Source: Actinomycetospora cinnamomea (lineage in GTDB: Bacteria; Actinomycetota; Actinomycetes; Mycobacteriales; Pseudonocardiaceae). Taken from it: 64,000 nucleotides of DNA. The translations under genes and the position numbers were made by a program. The DNA is taken from positions 62,001 through 126,000 of the forward strand of contig NZ_QEKW01000015.1 of NCBI RefSeq assembly GCF_003096675.1, given 5' to 3'. Below, in pieces: positions 51,828-59,783 of the stretch (positions within the stretch are counted from its first letter, which is position 1; each line of letters opens with the position of its first letter). The notes below the pieces were generated by a model. That model did no database searches, was not told the origin of the DNA, and was given only the letters and a program-made list of their open reading frames with translations.

Positions 51828-53105
51828 CTACACCTCGCGGCCGGCCGGCCGGGCGCCGGCGGCCGCGGCGGTCGCGTCGCCCCGGATGACGGCCAGGTCC
51901 GCGGGGTACGCGCGCGCCGCCCGCCCGAAGGCGGCGGCCGCCACGAGCCCGAGGACGGCCACGACCGCGAGGGCGTGGGCGAGCCCGAACGTCCCGGCGA
52001 GGACGCCGGTGAGGACCGGACCGACCGTGAGCCCGAGGAGGTTCTGGGCCACGACGAGCACCGCGACCGCCGTGGCGCGCACCCCCGGGTGGGTCACGTC
52101 GACCACGGCGGCCGCCGCGGGCCCGACCGCGGCCGTCACCGCCGCGGAGCCGAGGAGCACGAGGACCACCTGCCCCGGCCCCGGGGGCAGCACCGCGAAC
52201 GCCGGCACGAGCAGCGCGCTCGCCACGAGGCCGGCCACCAACGGCACCCGGAGGCGGGTGTGCGGGTCGCGGCGCGCCGCACGGTCGGAGAGCACCGCCG
52301 CGATCCCGGTGCCCAGCGCCCCGGCGAGCACCACGCCCGCCGCCAGCCCGCCGGCCTGCGCGGGGGCGAGGCCGAGGCCGCGCTCGAGGTGGGTCGGCAA
52401 CCACGTGTAGAGCGACGACGCGACGACCAGCAGCAGCACCATGCCCGCGACCGCGCCGCCGACGGTCCGCGTGCGCAGCACCCCGGCCAGGGCCCGCGGC
52501 CCCAGCGTCGTCGTGCGGACCGTCGGGTAGTCGCGCACCCGCAGGACGGCCAGCGCCAGCAGCAGCCCCGGCACGGCGAGGATCCCGACGGCCCACCGCC
52601 AGCCCCACTGCGCCGCGACCGCGCTGCCCAGCGCCATCCCCACGACCGTCCCGAGGGGACCGCACGCCTGGAACGCGCCGAGCACCGCGGCCCGCCGCCC
52701 CGCCGGGAACAGCGTCGCGAGCAGGGCACCTCCCGCCGGGCCGTAGCCCGCCTCGCCGGCCCCGACCCCGATCCGGGCCGCGAACAGCGCGGCCGGGCCC
52801 TGCGCGAACCCCGACGCGGCCGAGGCCGTGCTCCACACGACCCCCATGGCGGCGATCGCGCGCACCCGGCTCCACCGGTCCACGAGCGTCGCGACGGGCA
52901 GGGCGCCCAGCGCCACCGTCAACGTCACCACCGAGACGAGCGCGCCGAGGGTCGCGTCGTCGAGCCCCCACTCCCGGCGCAGGTAGGGGAACGCCGCGAC
53001 GAGGACCTGGCGGTCGGCGAAGTCGAGCACCATGAGGGCGCAGAGCAGCACGAGGACCGACGAGGGCGACGGGCCCGGCCGGGGCTCGCTCCCCTCCCCG
53101 CTCAT
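51828..53105 (-). CDS. major facilitator superfamily transporter in a regulator operon
   Basis: The 425-residue protein has twelve helices and MFS motif A in ALPVATLVDRWSRVRAI near 66-82, plus RIGVGAGEAGYGPAGGALLATLFPAGRRAAVLGAFQACGPLGTVVG near 108-155, typical of the sphingolipid-/glycerophosphate-like MFS group. The last 40 residues include an FGRAARAYPAD tail. Its ATG overlaps the stop of regulator 3 (ATGA at 53102-53105) and it is followed within 4 bases by regulator 2. The tight link suggests it moves the inducer or the compound these regulators sense. Confidence 0.88.
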   Translation of the reverse strand: MSGEGSEPRPGPSPSSVLVLLCALMVLDFADRQVLVAAFPYLRREWGLDDATLGALVSVVTLTVALGALPVATLVDRWSRVRAIAAMGVVWSTASAASGFAQGPAALFAARIGVGAGEAGYGPAGGALLATLFPAGRRAAVLGAFQACGPLGTVVGMALGSAVAAQWGWRWAVGILAVPGLLLALAVLRVRDYPTVRTTTLGPRALAGVLRTRTVGGAVAGMVLLLVVASSLYTWLPTHLERGLGLAPAQAGGLAAGVVLAGALGTGIAAVLSDRAARRDPHTRLRVPLVAGLVASALLVPAFAVLPPGPGQVVLVLLGSAAVTAAVGPAAAAVVDVTHPGVRATAVAVLVVAQNLLGLTVGPVLTGVLAGTFGLAHALAVVAVLGLVAAAAFGRAARAYPADLAVIRGDATAAAAGARPAGREV

Positions 53106-55618
53106 CCCAGGAGGCCCTGCTCGTGGGCGACGAGCACGGCGTCCCGGCGGGTCGTCACCCCGAGCTTGCCGTACAGCGCGCGGACGTGGGTCTTCACCGT
53201 GTTGATCGAGACGTCGAGCGCCCCGGCGATCTCGTCGAGGCTCTCCAGGGACGGCAGCCGGATCAGCACGTCGTGCTCGCGGCCGCTGAGCCCGGTCCCG
53301 GCCGGCGACGTGGCGCCGGCGGCGAGGGCGCGGGCGACGAACCCCGCACGGGGCGCCCCGGCCGCGAGCTCGTCGACGAGCAGGGCACGCACGGCCGTGT
53401 CGGCGTGCGCGAAGGGTCGCAGGGCGTCGAGCGGCGCGGCGAGGTCGGCGGCGTGCCGGGCCGCGGTCCGGGCCCCCGGACGGTCCTCCCGCGCCAGCCG
53501 GCCGCGGCTCTCGAGCAGCCACGCCTCGACGTCGAGAGCGTCCGGTGTGGGCTGCGGACGCCGGGTGAGCAACGGGGCGAGCGCGGCGCGGGCGGCGGCG
53601 TGGTCACCGGCCGCGGCGGCGGTGCGGGCACGCACGAGGGCCGTGGCGGGGCTGTCCGGGCACCGGCCGGCGAGCCACGCGGCGACCGCCGTGGCCGCCG
53701 TGCGGTGGCCGAGCGCGAGGGCCGCCCGGTGCTCCAGGAGCGCCGCGACCGCGGTGAGGGCGGCCGGGACCGGGTCGCCGCCGAGCTCCGCCCGCGCCGC
53801 CTGCAGCTCGAGCAGCCCGACCGCGCGGTGCCCGAGGTCGAACGCGGCGCCGCCGTGGGCGCACCGCAGGGCGAAGCGCACCGTCGCGACCGGCGCGTCC
53901 CCGGGGGTGGCGCGTGCCCGGGCGGGGTCGCCGGCCAGGAGCGCGGCGTGGGCCTCGACGGCGCGCGCCGCCGCCGTCCACGGGGCGACGGCGGGCGTCG
54001 AGACGCCGGCCGCGAGCGCCCGGCCGGCCGTCTCGCGCGCCCCGGGCACGTCCCCCTCGGCCCACAGGGCGACCGCGAGCAGGGCGTGGGCACGCTGCAC
54101 GAGGACGTCGAGCCCGTGCCGGTGGGCCAGGGCGAGGGCGGCCTCGAGCTCGGCGCGGGCCCCCGGCGCGTCGTCGTCGCCGAGCGCGGCGGACCCCCGA
54201 CCGAGGTGGACGTGCGCGGCCAGGGACGGGTCGGCGGGCGGGTGCCCGGCGGCCGGTCGCGGGACCCGGCACCCGAGCAGCCGCTCGGTCGCGTCGCGGA
54301 AGGTGGTGTCGACCCCGGGGCCCGCTCGGCGTGCCGCCCGCAGCGCGGGGCCCACGGGCTCCCCGCGGGCGAGGCGGACGTGGATCGCGGCGGTGGCGAG
54401 ACGCGGGTCCGTGGGGTCCCGCCCGATCGCGGCGGCCAGCACGTCGTGCTCACCCCGGCCCGCGAGCCACGGCGCCCAGCGGCCGACGAGGTCCGCGAGG
54501 AGCCCGCCGTCACCGGCCATGGCGGCGTGCCGGAGCGCCCGGACCGGGTCGCCCTGCTCGGACCACCAGCGGGCCGCGACGGCCTCCCGGTCGGCCACCA
54601 GCGTCGGGCCGCGGCGCCCGAGGTCGGCGACGAGGTGGGTGCGCAGGAGCTCGGGCAGGTGGTAGGGGTCTGCGGCGGTCCCGCTCCCGCCGACGAGACC
54701 GGTGTCGCGGGCGAGGTCGTCGAGCAGTTCCGCCGCGTCCTCCCGCCCCGCCAACCGGGCGGCCAGCCCCGCCGGGACCCGCGCGGCGACGCTGGTGCGG
54801 CGCAGCACCTCGCGGTGCGGCTCGGAGAGCCCGGCGAGCACCTCGTCGACGAGGTAGTCGGCGACGGGCCGCTCGTCGCCGGAGAACCCGTCGAGGAAGC
54901 GCGCCGGATCGGGGTGCTCGCGCAGCGACAGCGCGGCCAGGCGCAGCCCCGCCACCCAGCCGCCGGTGCGTTCGTGCAGCACGGCGACCTGCGCGTCGTC
55001 CAGGTCGATGCCGCACGCCGAGAGCAGGGCCGCCGACTCGGCGGGCGAGAACTGCAGCTGCTCGGCGCGCACCTCCACCAGGCGCTCGTCCAGGCGCAAC
55101 CGCGGCAGGGGCAGCGGTGGGTCCCGCCGCCCGGCGAGCACGAGCCGCAGCCCGGGCGAGGCGTCACGCAGGAGGACTTCCAGCCCGTGCACGGAGAGCG
55201 GGTCGGTGACGTGCTGGACGTCGTCGAGCACCAGCCGGACCGGCGTCGGCAGCGACGCGAGCGCCTCGGTGAGGTCGGCGAGGAACTCCGGAGCCATGAC
55301 CGACCGGGACACGACCAGCCGGTGGAGCCGGTGGGACGGCGGCACGGCGGGCAGGGCGGTCAGGGCGGCCAGCACCGCGCTCCACAGCCGCCGCGGATCG
55401 CGATCCTCGGGCTCCAGGGTGACCCAGGCGGTGTCGGGGGCGTCGTCGTCGCCGATCCACGACGCGAGGACCGAGGTCTTGCCGAAGCCCGGGGGCGCGG
55501 ACACGAGCACGAGGTCGCGGTCCGCGCCCCGGGCGAGGCGGGCCTCCACGTCCCGGCGCCGGACGTGCTCCGGCGGGAGGGGCGGGAGACCGGTCCTCGA
55601 CCGGCGGACGTGGGCCAT
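53102..55618 (-). CDS. MalT-type ATP-binding LuxR family regulator 3
   Basis: The 838-residue protein has Walker A APPGFGKT at 41-48, LVLDDVQHVTDPLSVHGLEVLL near 128, LVLAGRRDPPLPLPRLRL near 157, winged part, TPR-like helices and a C-terminal LuxR HTH near 775-835 (LSGREHDVLIRLPSLESLDEIAGALDVSINTVKTHVRALYGKLGVTTRRDAV). ATG at 55618 is the first start of the run regulator 3 - MFS - regulator 2. It shares domain order with the other two; the three are clear paralogs. Its upstream region (55619-56111) faces the small-protein gene. Confidence 0.9.
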   Translation of the reverse strand: MAHVRRSRTGLPPLPPEHVRRRDVEARLARGADRDLVLVSAPPGFGKTSVLASWIGDDDAPDTAWVTLEPEDRDPRRLWSAVLAALTALPAVPPSHRLHRLVVSRSVMAPEFLADLTEALASLPTPVRLVLDDVQHVTDPLSVHGLEVLLRDASPGLRLVLAGRRDPPLPLPRLRLDERLVEVRAEQLQFSPAESAALLSACGIDLDDAQVAVLHERTGGWVAGLRLAALSLREHPDPARFLDGFSGDERPVADYLVDEVLAGLSEPHREVLRRTSVAARVPAGLAARLAGREDAAELLDDLARDTGLVGGSGTAADPYHLPELLRTHLVADLGRRGPTLVADREAVAARWWSEQGDPVRALRHAAMAGDGGLLADLVGRWAPWLAGRGEHDVLAAAIGRDPTDPRLATAAIHVRLARGEPVGPALRAARRAGPGVDTTFRDATERLLGCRVPRPAAGHPPADPSLAAHVHLGRGSAALGDDDAPGARAELEAALALAHRHGLDVLVQRAHALLAVALWAEGDVPGARETAGRALAAGVSTPAVAPWTAAARAVEAHAALLAGDPARARATPGDAPVATVRFALRCAHGGAAFDLGHRAVGLLELQAARAELGGDPVPAALTAVAALLEHRAALALGHRTAATAVAAWLAGRCPDSPATALVRARTAAAAGDHAAARAALAPLLTRRPQPTPDALDVEAWLLESRGRLAREDRPGARTAARHAADLAAPLDALRPFAHADTAVRALLVDELAAGAPRAGFVARALAAGATSPAGTGLSGREHDVLIRLPSLESLDEIAGALDVSINTVKTHVRALYGKLGVTTRRDAVLVAHEQGLLG

Positions 55619-55987
55619 GCGGCGTCCTCGGGTGGCTGCGCGCCCTCGGGCTGCTGAAGACGCTGCTCATCGCGACGATAGGAGCCGCGACCCTGGTCGG
55701 GTAGCGGACAACCTCCTCGTCCTGCGCGGGACCTCCGGCCCTGGCGGTACCGACGTTCGGCCTATTGGGCGACGCGGTGGAGCCGCGCGATCACGGGCGG
55801 TCCAGTCGGGGGCGGCCCGGCCCGCCGCTACCGCCGCGCGATGGCGATCCGCAGCGCGGCCGATGTCGGTCGTCTCGTCCGCCGAGAAGACCGTGGGCTG
55901 GGTCGGTCATCTCGACCCGCCCGGTGCCGATCCGCTCGCCGTCACAGAACAGCGGCCTCGACCGTCGTGGGCGGCCCCCGGGGCGGC

Positions 55988-56006
55988 CTCACCCCGCCGG
56001 GGTGAC
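55988..56006. promoter_or_regulatory. MalT-box-like dyad, site D
   Basis: CTCACCC-CGCCG-GGGTGAC, one base from a perfect dyad, 106 bp upstream of the ATG at 56112. Confidence 0.55.
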
Positions 56007-56025
56007 GGCGCTGCGCCGGGTCCGG

Positions 56026-56044
56026 ACCATCCTCGACGGGTGAG
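56026..56044. promoter_or_regulatory. MalT-box-like dyad, site E
   Basis: ACCATCC-TCGAC-GGGTGAG, 68 bp upstream of the ATG at 56112 and 38 bp from site D. Its TCGAC spacer recurs at 46317-46321 and near 3870. Confidence 0.5.
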
Positions 56045-56111
56045 GGCGGGCGCCCTCCGCGCCCACCACGCTGGGGTCTCGACGCGGGAGGACCGACGGC
56101 GAGGAGGAGCG

Positions 56112-56318
56112 ATGGCGGGCCGGTGCTACGAGTTCCGTGTCGACGGGTGTCTCTCCCCGCGCGCTCGCGAGGCCTTCTGCGACATGGACGTCGAGGAGGC
56201 CCGCCCCGGGGTGGTCCTGCGGGGCGCGGTCGTCGACGACGCCCACCTGCACGGCATCCTCGAGCAGCTGCACCTGCTCGGGCTCACCGTCGTCTCCGCG
56301 CGCCCGGTGGACCGCTAG
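56112..56318 (+). CDS. small protein, paralog of the gene at 46060
   Basis: The 68-residue product reads MAGRCYEFRVDGCLSPRAREAFCDMDVEEARPGVVLRGAVVDDAHLHGILEQLHLLGLTVVSARPVDR. It aligns with the 46060-46275 protein over the full length (YEFRVDG-LS, VEE, GVVLRGAVVDD, HGILEQLHLLGLTVVSA). Cys5, Cys13 and Cys23 are extra. ATG at 56112 has a GAGGAGGAG site upstream. It has two MalT-box-like dyads in front, so it is the best candidate target of regulator 3. The function is unknown. Confidence 0.72.
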   Translation: MAGRCYEFRVDGCLSPRAREAFCDMDVEEARPGVVLRGAVVDDAHLHGILEQLHLLGLTVVSARPVDR

Positions 56319-56343
56319 CGAGTCGCCGAGGCGCCGTCGGGCG

Positions 56344-56613
56344 TCACACCATCTCCAGACCCTCGCCGACGTTGTGGACCAACCGGTGGTCGTGGTCGCG
56401 CGCGAGCACGTGCCCGACGCCGACGGCCAGGGCCACCGGCCAGGAGACCACCTCCGCGACGACGAGGCCGCCGAGGACCACGACGAAGGCGAGGGTGCCG
56501 GTCGGCGGCCAGCCGACCGGGCCGAGGAGGGGGACGTCGACCTGCCAGCGGCCGGCGGTCGTGCTGGAGGTCGTGCCGGGGGTGGTGGTGGTCGTGGACG
56601 GTGTGGTGCTCAC
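56344..56613 (-). CDS. small membrane protein with Thr-rich N-terminus
   Basis: From the GTG at 56613 the 89-residue product has a Ser/Thr/Pro tail (1-22), PLLGPVGWPPTGTLAFVVVLGGLVVAEVVSWPVALAVGVGHVLARDHDHRLVHNVGEGLEMV: one to two hydrophobic helices at about 39-68 and a short His-rich C-terminus. No family is known to me. It is 16 bp downstream of the K+ channel gene on the same strand and likely belongs to the same transcript. Confidence 0.65.
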   Translation of the reverse strand: MSTTPSTTTTTPGTTSSTTAGRWQVDVPLLGPVGWPPTGTLAFVVVLGGLVVAEVVSWPVALAVGVGHVLARDHDHRLVHNVGEGLEMV

Positions 56614-56629
56614 GGCGGGACTCCTCGGG

Positions 56630-57154
56630 TCAGGTCGATGACGCGCCGCGCCGCGACCGGCCGCGCCGGACCGCCTCGAGCACCGCGTTCACGAGGAGCC
56701 CGAGCACGAGCAGGTCGGCGACCATCTGCACCGTCACCAGGGCCCGTGCCGGCTGGCTGAGGGGGGCGATGTCGCCGAACCCGACGGTCGCGAACACCGT
56801 GACGGTGAAGTACAGCGCGTCGATCCGGGTCAGGGGTTGGGTGAACGTGCCGGGGTTCGCCGCGTCGATCACGACGTAGGTCGTGGCGAAGAGCAGGAGG
56901 AACAGGGGGATCGCGCTGGCGAAGGTCTCCACGGCGCGCAGCCCCGGGTACCGGGCCCCCACGATCGCGCGCAGCTGCCAGCCGATCATCCCGACCAGGG
57001 TGGCGAACCCGATCAGGAACAGGACGAGCGTCCCGACGTCCTGCTGGGGGCGCAGCGGCGCCGCGAAGTAGACCACCACGAGCAGGACGATGGTGGCCAG
57101 GGAGCGGGCCAGGACCAGGGCGATGCGTCGCCGTGACGGTGCTTCGGAGTCCAC
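56630..57154 (-). CDS. two-pore-domain-type potassium channel protein
   Basis: From the GTG at 57154 the 174-residue protein has hydrophobic helices near 12-33, 42-58 and 80-100, then a pore loop with the selectivity filter TVGFGD at 123-128 and a last helix near 138-160. TVGFGD is a K+-channel filter (Ion_trans_2 type). There is no cytosolic RCK domain. It would pass K+ and help set membrane potential. It is followed by the small membrane protein at 56344. A strong hairpin (57186-57220) lies just upstream of the start. Confidence 0.85.
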   Translation of the reverse strand: MDSEAPSRRRIALVLARSLATIVLLVVVYFAAPLRPQQDVGTLVLFLIGFATLVGMIGWQLRAIVGARYPGLRAVETFASAIPLFLLLFATTYVVIDAANPGTFTQPLTRIDALYFTVTVFATVGFGDIAPLSQPARALVTVQMVADLLVLGLLVNAVLEAVRRGRSRRGASST

Positions 57155-57185
57155 GGGGACACCCCTACCTCCTCGCGACGTCGCG

Positions 57186-57220
57186 GACGAGGCCCGCCCG
57201 GCGTCCGGGCGGGCCTCGTC
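57186..57220. terminator. hairpin with 16-bp perfect stem and 3-nt loop
   Basis: 57186-57201 and 57205-57220 are perfect inverted repeats with loop CGT. It follows the stop of the minus-strand gene at 57248 and should terminate it before the channel gene starts at 57154. Confidence 0.85.
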
Positions 57221-57247
57221 GACCGTTCCCACGTCCCCGCGCGGAGG

Positions 57248-57715
57248 TCAGTAGTCGGTGCTCTCACCCCACGTCACCATCAGCGCGTAGATCACCACGA
57301 TGTCGAGGGTGATGAGGACCAGCGACCAGATGGGGTAGGCCGGCAGGTAGGCGAGCTGCACGATCGCGTTGATCGCGAGCAGGGTGATGCCGACGCCGCG
57401 GGCCCAGCCCGGCGCCCGACCCAGGAGGCTCATGCCCGTCGCCAGCACCAGGATGCCGAGCACGATGTGGACCCAGCCCCACGCGGTCAGGTCGAACAGC
57501 AGGACGCCCGCGCCCGTCAGCGTCACGTAGGTCGGCGAGAACAGGGCGAACAGGCCCTGGAGGATCCCGAAGCCGCCGACGATGGTCATGACGACGCCGC
57601 CGAACCGGACCCATCCGGTCATGGCGTCCGAGCGGGGTGCGGCCGCCGTGCCGTTCGTCCGGGGTGGCGTCATCGACGCTCTCGAGGCCTGCGTCGGGAT
57701 CTGCTGCTCGGTCAT
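57248..57715 (-). CDS. DUF7144-like four-helix membrane protein
   Basis: The 155-residue protein has a polar N-terminus (1-32) and four helices: GWVRFGGVVMTIVGGFGILQGLFALFSP near 34-60, LTAWGWVHIVLGILVLATGMSLLG near 76-100, GVGITLLAINAIVQLAYLP near 108-126 and SLVLITLDIVVIYALMVTW. This is the common actinobacterial DUF7144 layout. ATG at 57715 has GGAGGAGATC upstream. A perfect MalT-box-like dyad (57781-57799) lies 66 bp upstream. It is ended by the strong hairpin at 57186-57220. Confidence 0.85.
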   Translation of the reverse strand: MTEQQIPTQASRASMTPPRTNGTAAAPRSDAMTGWVRFGGVVMTIVGGFGILQGLFALFSPTYVTLTGAGVLLFDLTAWGWVHIVLGILVLATGMSLLGRAPGWARGVGITLLAINAIVQLAYLPAYPIWSLVLITLDIVVIYALMVTWGESTDY

Positions 57716-57780
57716 GATCTCCTCCGGACACGCGTCGGACGGCTGTCGCCCCGACGCTGCCGCGGCCGCCCACCGCCGAC

Positions 57781-57799
57781 CTCACCCGAGCCGGATGAG
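57781..57799. promoter_or_regulatory. MalT-box-like dyad, site F
   Basis: CTCACCC-GAGCC-GGATGAG, arms complementary except one position, 66 bp upstream of the ATG at 57715 and 21 bp past the DUF5313 stop. Confidence 0.6.
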
Positions 57800-57819
57800 A
57801 ACGGCCCCTCGGGCGGCCG

Positions 57820-58254
57820 TCAGCCCTCCGGCGGCGTCCGGTAGCGGGCCGCGTAACGCTCCGCGGCCGCGGCGTCCTTCTCCGCGGTGCGCTCGGCGCG
57901 CTTCGCGGGACCGGTGCCCAGCGGGTACCCGGCCTTGACCAGCCGGTGCTCGGCGGTCTCGTGCAGGTAGCTGACCGAGAAGATCAGCCCCATGATCGCG
58001 CCGCCGAGAGCGCACATCATCCGCAGCCACAGCGGGCCGGGGACGAGGACGACGATGGCGATCGCGAACGGGGCGATCTGCACGATCGCGCGCAGGACGT
58101 GGCGCAGCCACCAGGTGCGGCAGGTGGTGTCGTGGAGCACCCACGGGGAGTAGCGGGCGGGCAGCCCGCCGCCGTAGGCGTACCAGAGCCACCGGAACGG
58201 GTCCGGCCGCCGGACGGGCGCGGCTCCCACGCGGGCCTCCTCGTTCGTGCTCAT
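57820..58254 (-). CDS. DUF5313 family protein
   Basis: The 144-residue protein (ATG at 58254) has the DUF5313 pattern: PDPFRWLWYAYGGGLPARYSPWVLHDTTCRTWWLRHVLRAIVQIAPFAIAIVVLVPGPLWLRMMCALGGAIMGLIFSVSYLHETAEHRLVKAGYPLGTG, with two hydrophobic helices near 58-98. Its start overlaps the stop of the GntR gene (ATGA at 58251-58254), so they are translated together. The family is confined to actinobacteria and has no known role. Confidence 0.87.
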   Translation of the reverse strand: MSTNEEARVGAAPVRRPDPFRWLWYAYGGGLPARYSPWVLHDTTCRTWWLRHVLRAIVQIAPFAIAIVVLVPGPLWLRMMCALGGAIMGLIFSVSYLHETAEHRLVKAGYPLGTGPAKRAERTAEKDAAAAERYAARYRTPPEG

Positions 58255-59060
58255 CCCTCGTCGGTCCACAGGCCATCACGCTCGTAGAGCGTGCGCAGGT
58301 CGACGATGTGGTCGCGCATGGCCTCCTCGGCCGCCTCGGGGTCACCCGCCGCGACGTGCTCGGCGATGACGCGGTGGCACTCGTCGACCTTGTCCCACTC
58401 GCCGCGCTCGACCCCGACCCGACGCAGGCGGGTGCGCAGCACGTCGTTCACCGGCTGCCCCATCATCGTGATCATCAGGTTGCCGGTGGCCATGAGGATC
58501 GTGGTGTGGAAGTCGATGTGGCCGACGAAGCCGCTGGGGTCGCGCTCGTCGCGGGGCGCCACGGCCGCGGCGCGGATGGCGGCGACCGTCTCGGCGTCGG
58601 CGCGCTGCGCGGCGAGGCGGGCCGCGGTCGGCTCGAGCAGCAGCCGCGCCTCGAGGAGGTCGCGGATGCCGAGCTGCGGGGTCATCACCAGGACGCCGAG
58701 GGCGCTGCCGACGTCCTCGACGACGCGGGCCGGGTCCGGCGACGCCACGAACGAGCCGCCGTGCACGCCGCGCGTGGTCTCGATGAGGTGCTGGCTCGCG
58801 AGCACGCGCAACGCCTCGCGCACGGTGCTGCGACTGACCCCGAACGCAGTGCCGAGCTCGGCCTCGTTCGGCAGCCGCTCGCCCGCGGCCAGCGCGCCGC
58901 CCAGGATCTGCGTCCGCAGCTCGTCGGCGACCTGCTTGTAGGCCGGACGGATCCGCTGCACGCGCAGCCGCGCCCTCGGGGCGGGCGGGGGAGCGGGTCC
59001 GGGCTCGGGCTCCGGGGGTGTCGTCACGTCCGGGGGTGTCGAGCAGACGGGCGGTTCCAC
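58251..59060 (-). CDS. GntR family regulator with FCD ligand domain
   Basis: The 269-residue regulator has a Pro-rich N-terminus (1-30), a GntR winged helix (ADELRTQILGGALAAGERLPNEAELGTAFGVSRSTVREALRVLASQHLIETTRGVHGGSFVA near 45-105) and an FCD domain with metal ligands in DFHTTILMATGN and EHVAAGDPEAAEEAMRDHI. Such proteins sense acids or CoA-related metabolites. It is divergent from the MaoC-CoA-transferase operon, so it very likely controls it; a GTC-A-GAC half-palindrome lies in the gap near 59191-59197. Confidence 0.88.
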   Translation of the reverse strand: MEPPVCSTPPDVTTPPEPEPGPAPPPAPRARLRVQRIRPAYKQVADELRTQILGGALAAGERLPNEAELGTAFGVSRSTVREALRVLASQHLIETTRGVHGGSFVASPDPARVVEDVGSALGVLVMTPQLGIRDLLEARLLLEPTAARLAAQRADAETVAAIRAAAVAPRDERDPSGFVGHIDFHTTILMATGNLMITMMGQPVNDVLRTRLRRVGVERGEWDKVDECHRVIAEHVAAGDPEAAEEAMRDHIVDLRTLYERDGLWTDEG

Positions 59061-59234
59061 GGGTCGACCTCCGCGCAGGATGGGGGACCGCGTCGATGGC
59101 GGTGTCGGTCGCGGTGGCCGCAGGGATGCCCCGGCGCGGGGTCGAGCGTAACAACCGCACGACTGTCGGTGAGCATCTTGTCCTCAAAAAGTCAGACGTT
59201 TAGGTTCGGGGTCCCGGACGGGGAGGAGCGCGCG

Positions 59235-59783
59235 GTGACGGTGCGGCAGGGGTGGCAGGGCCGGTTCTACGAGGACTTCGAGATCGGCGACGTCTACCAG
59301 CACCCGCTGGGGCGGACGATCACCGAGACCGACAACACCTGGTTCACGCTGCTGACGATGAACACCAACCAGGCGCACTTCAACGCCCAGGTGGGCGCGT
59401 CGTCGGAGTTCGGCCGGATGCTCGTCGCGTCCCCGCTGACGATCGCCGTCGCGATGGGGCAGTCGGTCACCGACACCACGCAGAACGCCTTCGCCAACCT
59501 CGGGCTCGACGACCTGCAGCTCACCGCGCCGGTGTTCGTGGGCGACACCATCTGGTCGGAGTCGATCGTCCTCGGGGCGCGGACGTCGTCGAGCCGCCCG
59601 GAGGCCGGCATCGTCACCATCCGCACCCGCACCCTCAACCAGGACGCGGTCGAGGTGCTGCGCTTCAAGCGCACCTTCTACGTCCACCGTCGCGGCGCCG
59701 CCCGGGCGGGCTCGCTGTTCCCGCAGGCCGCGACCCCGCTGTCGCTCGAGGCCGAGCAGGCCGGACCGGGGACGACGTCGTGA
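59235..59783 (+). CDS. MaoC-family (hot-dog) acyl-CoA hydratase
   Basis: From the GTG at 59235 the 182-residue protein has the MaoC hot-dog fold: RFYEDFEIGDVYQHPLGRTITETDNTWFTLLTMNTNQAHFNAQVG near 11-55, with the catalytic Asp/His of the hydratase-2 pattern (D31 and the HFNA His), FGRMLVASPLTIAVAMGQS near 62-80 and LQLTAPVFVGDTIWSESIVLG. It should hydrate a branched or dicarboxylic enoyl-CoA. Its TGA overlaps the next GTG (GTGA at 59780-59783). It is the first gene of the operon. Confidence 0.85.
   Translation: MTVRQGWQGRFYEDFEIGDVYQHPLGRTITETDNTWFTLLTMNTNQAHFNAQVGASSEFGRMLVASPLTIAVAMGQSVTDTTQNAFANLGLDDLQLTAPVFVGDTIWSESIVLGARTSSSRPEAGIVTIRTRTLNQDAVEVLRFKRTFYVHRRGAARAGSLFPQAATPLSLEAEQAGPGTTS

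Larger units (their letters stand above)
55619..56111. other. 493-bp intergenic region with two MalT-box-like dyads
   Basis: No gene is seen between the divergent starts at 55618 and 56112. The region holds the promoters of regulator 3 and the small protein, and the dyads at 55988-56006 and 56026-56044, 38 bp apart, both nearer to the small-protein gene. Confidence 0.6.

Noticed and set aside
46431-51889. Long plus-strand frames opposite the MalT-type regulators
   Set aside because: They are Arg/Gly/Ala-rich, carry no motif and mirror genuine regulators with Walker A and LuxR HTH on the minus strand.
58252-58258. CTCATCC half-site at the DUF5313 start
   Set aside because: It is created by the ATGA overlap of two genes and lacks the right arm of the dyad.
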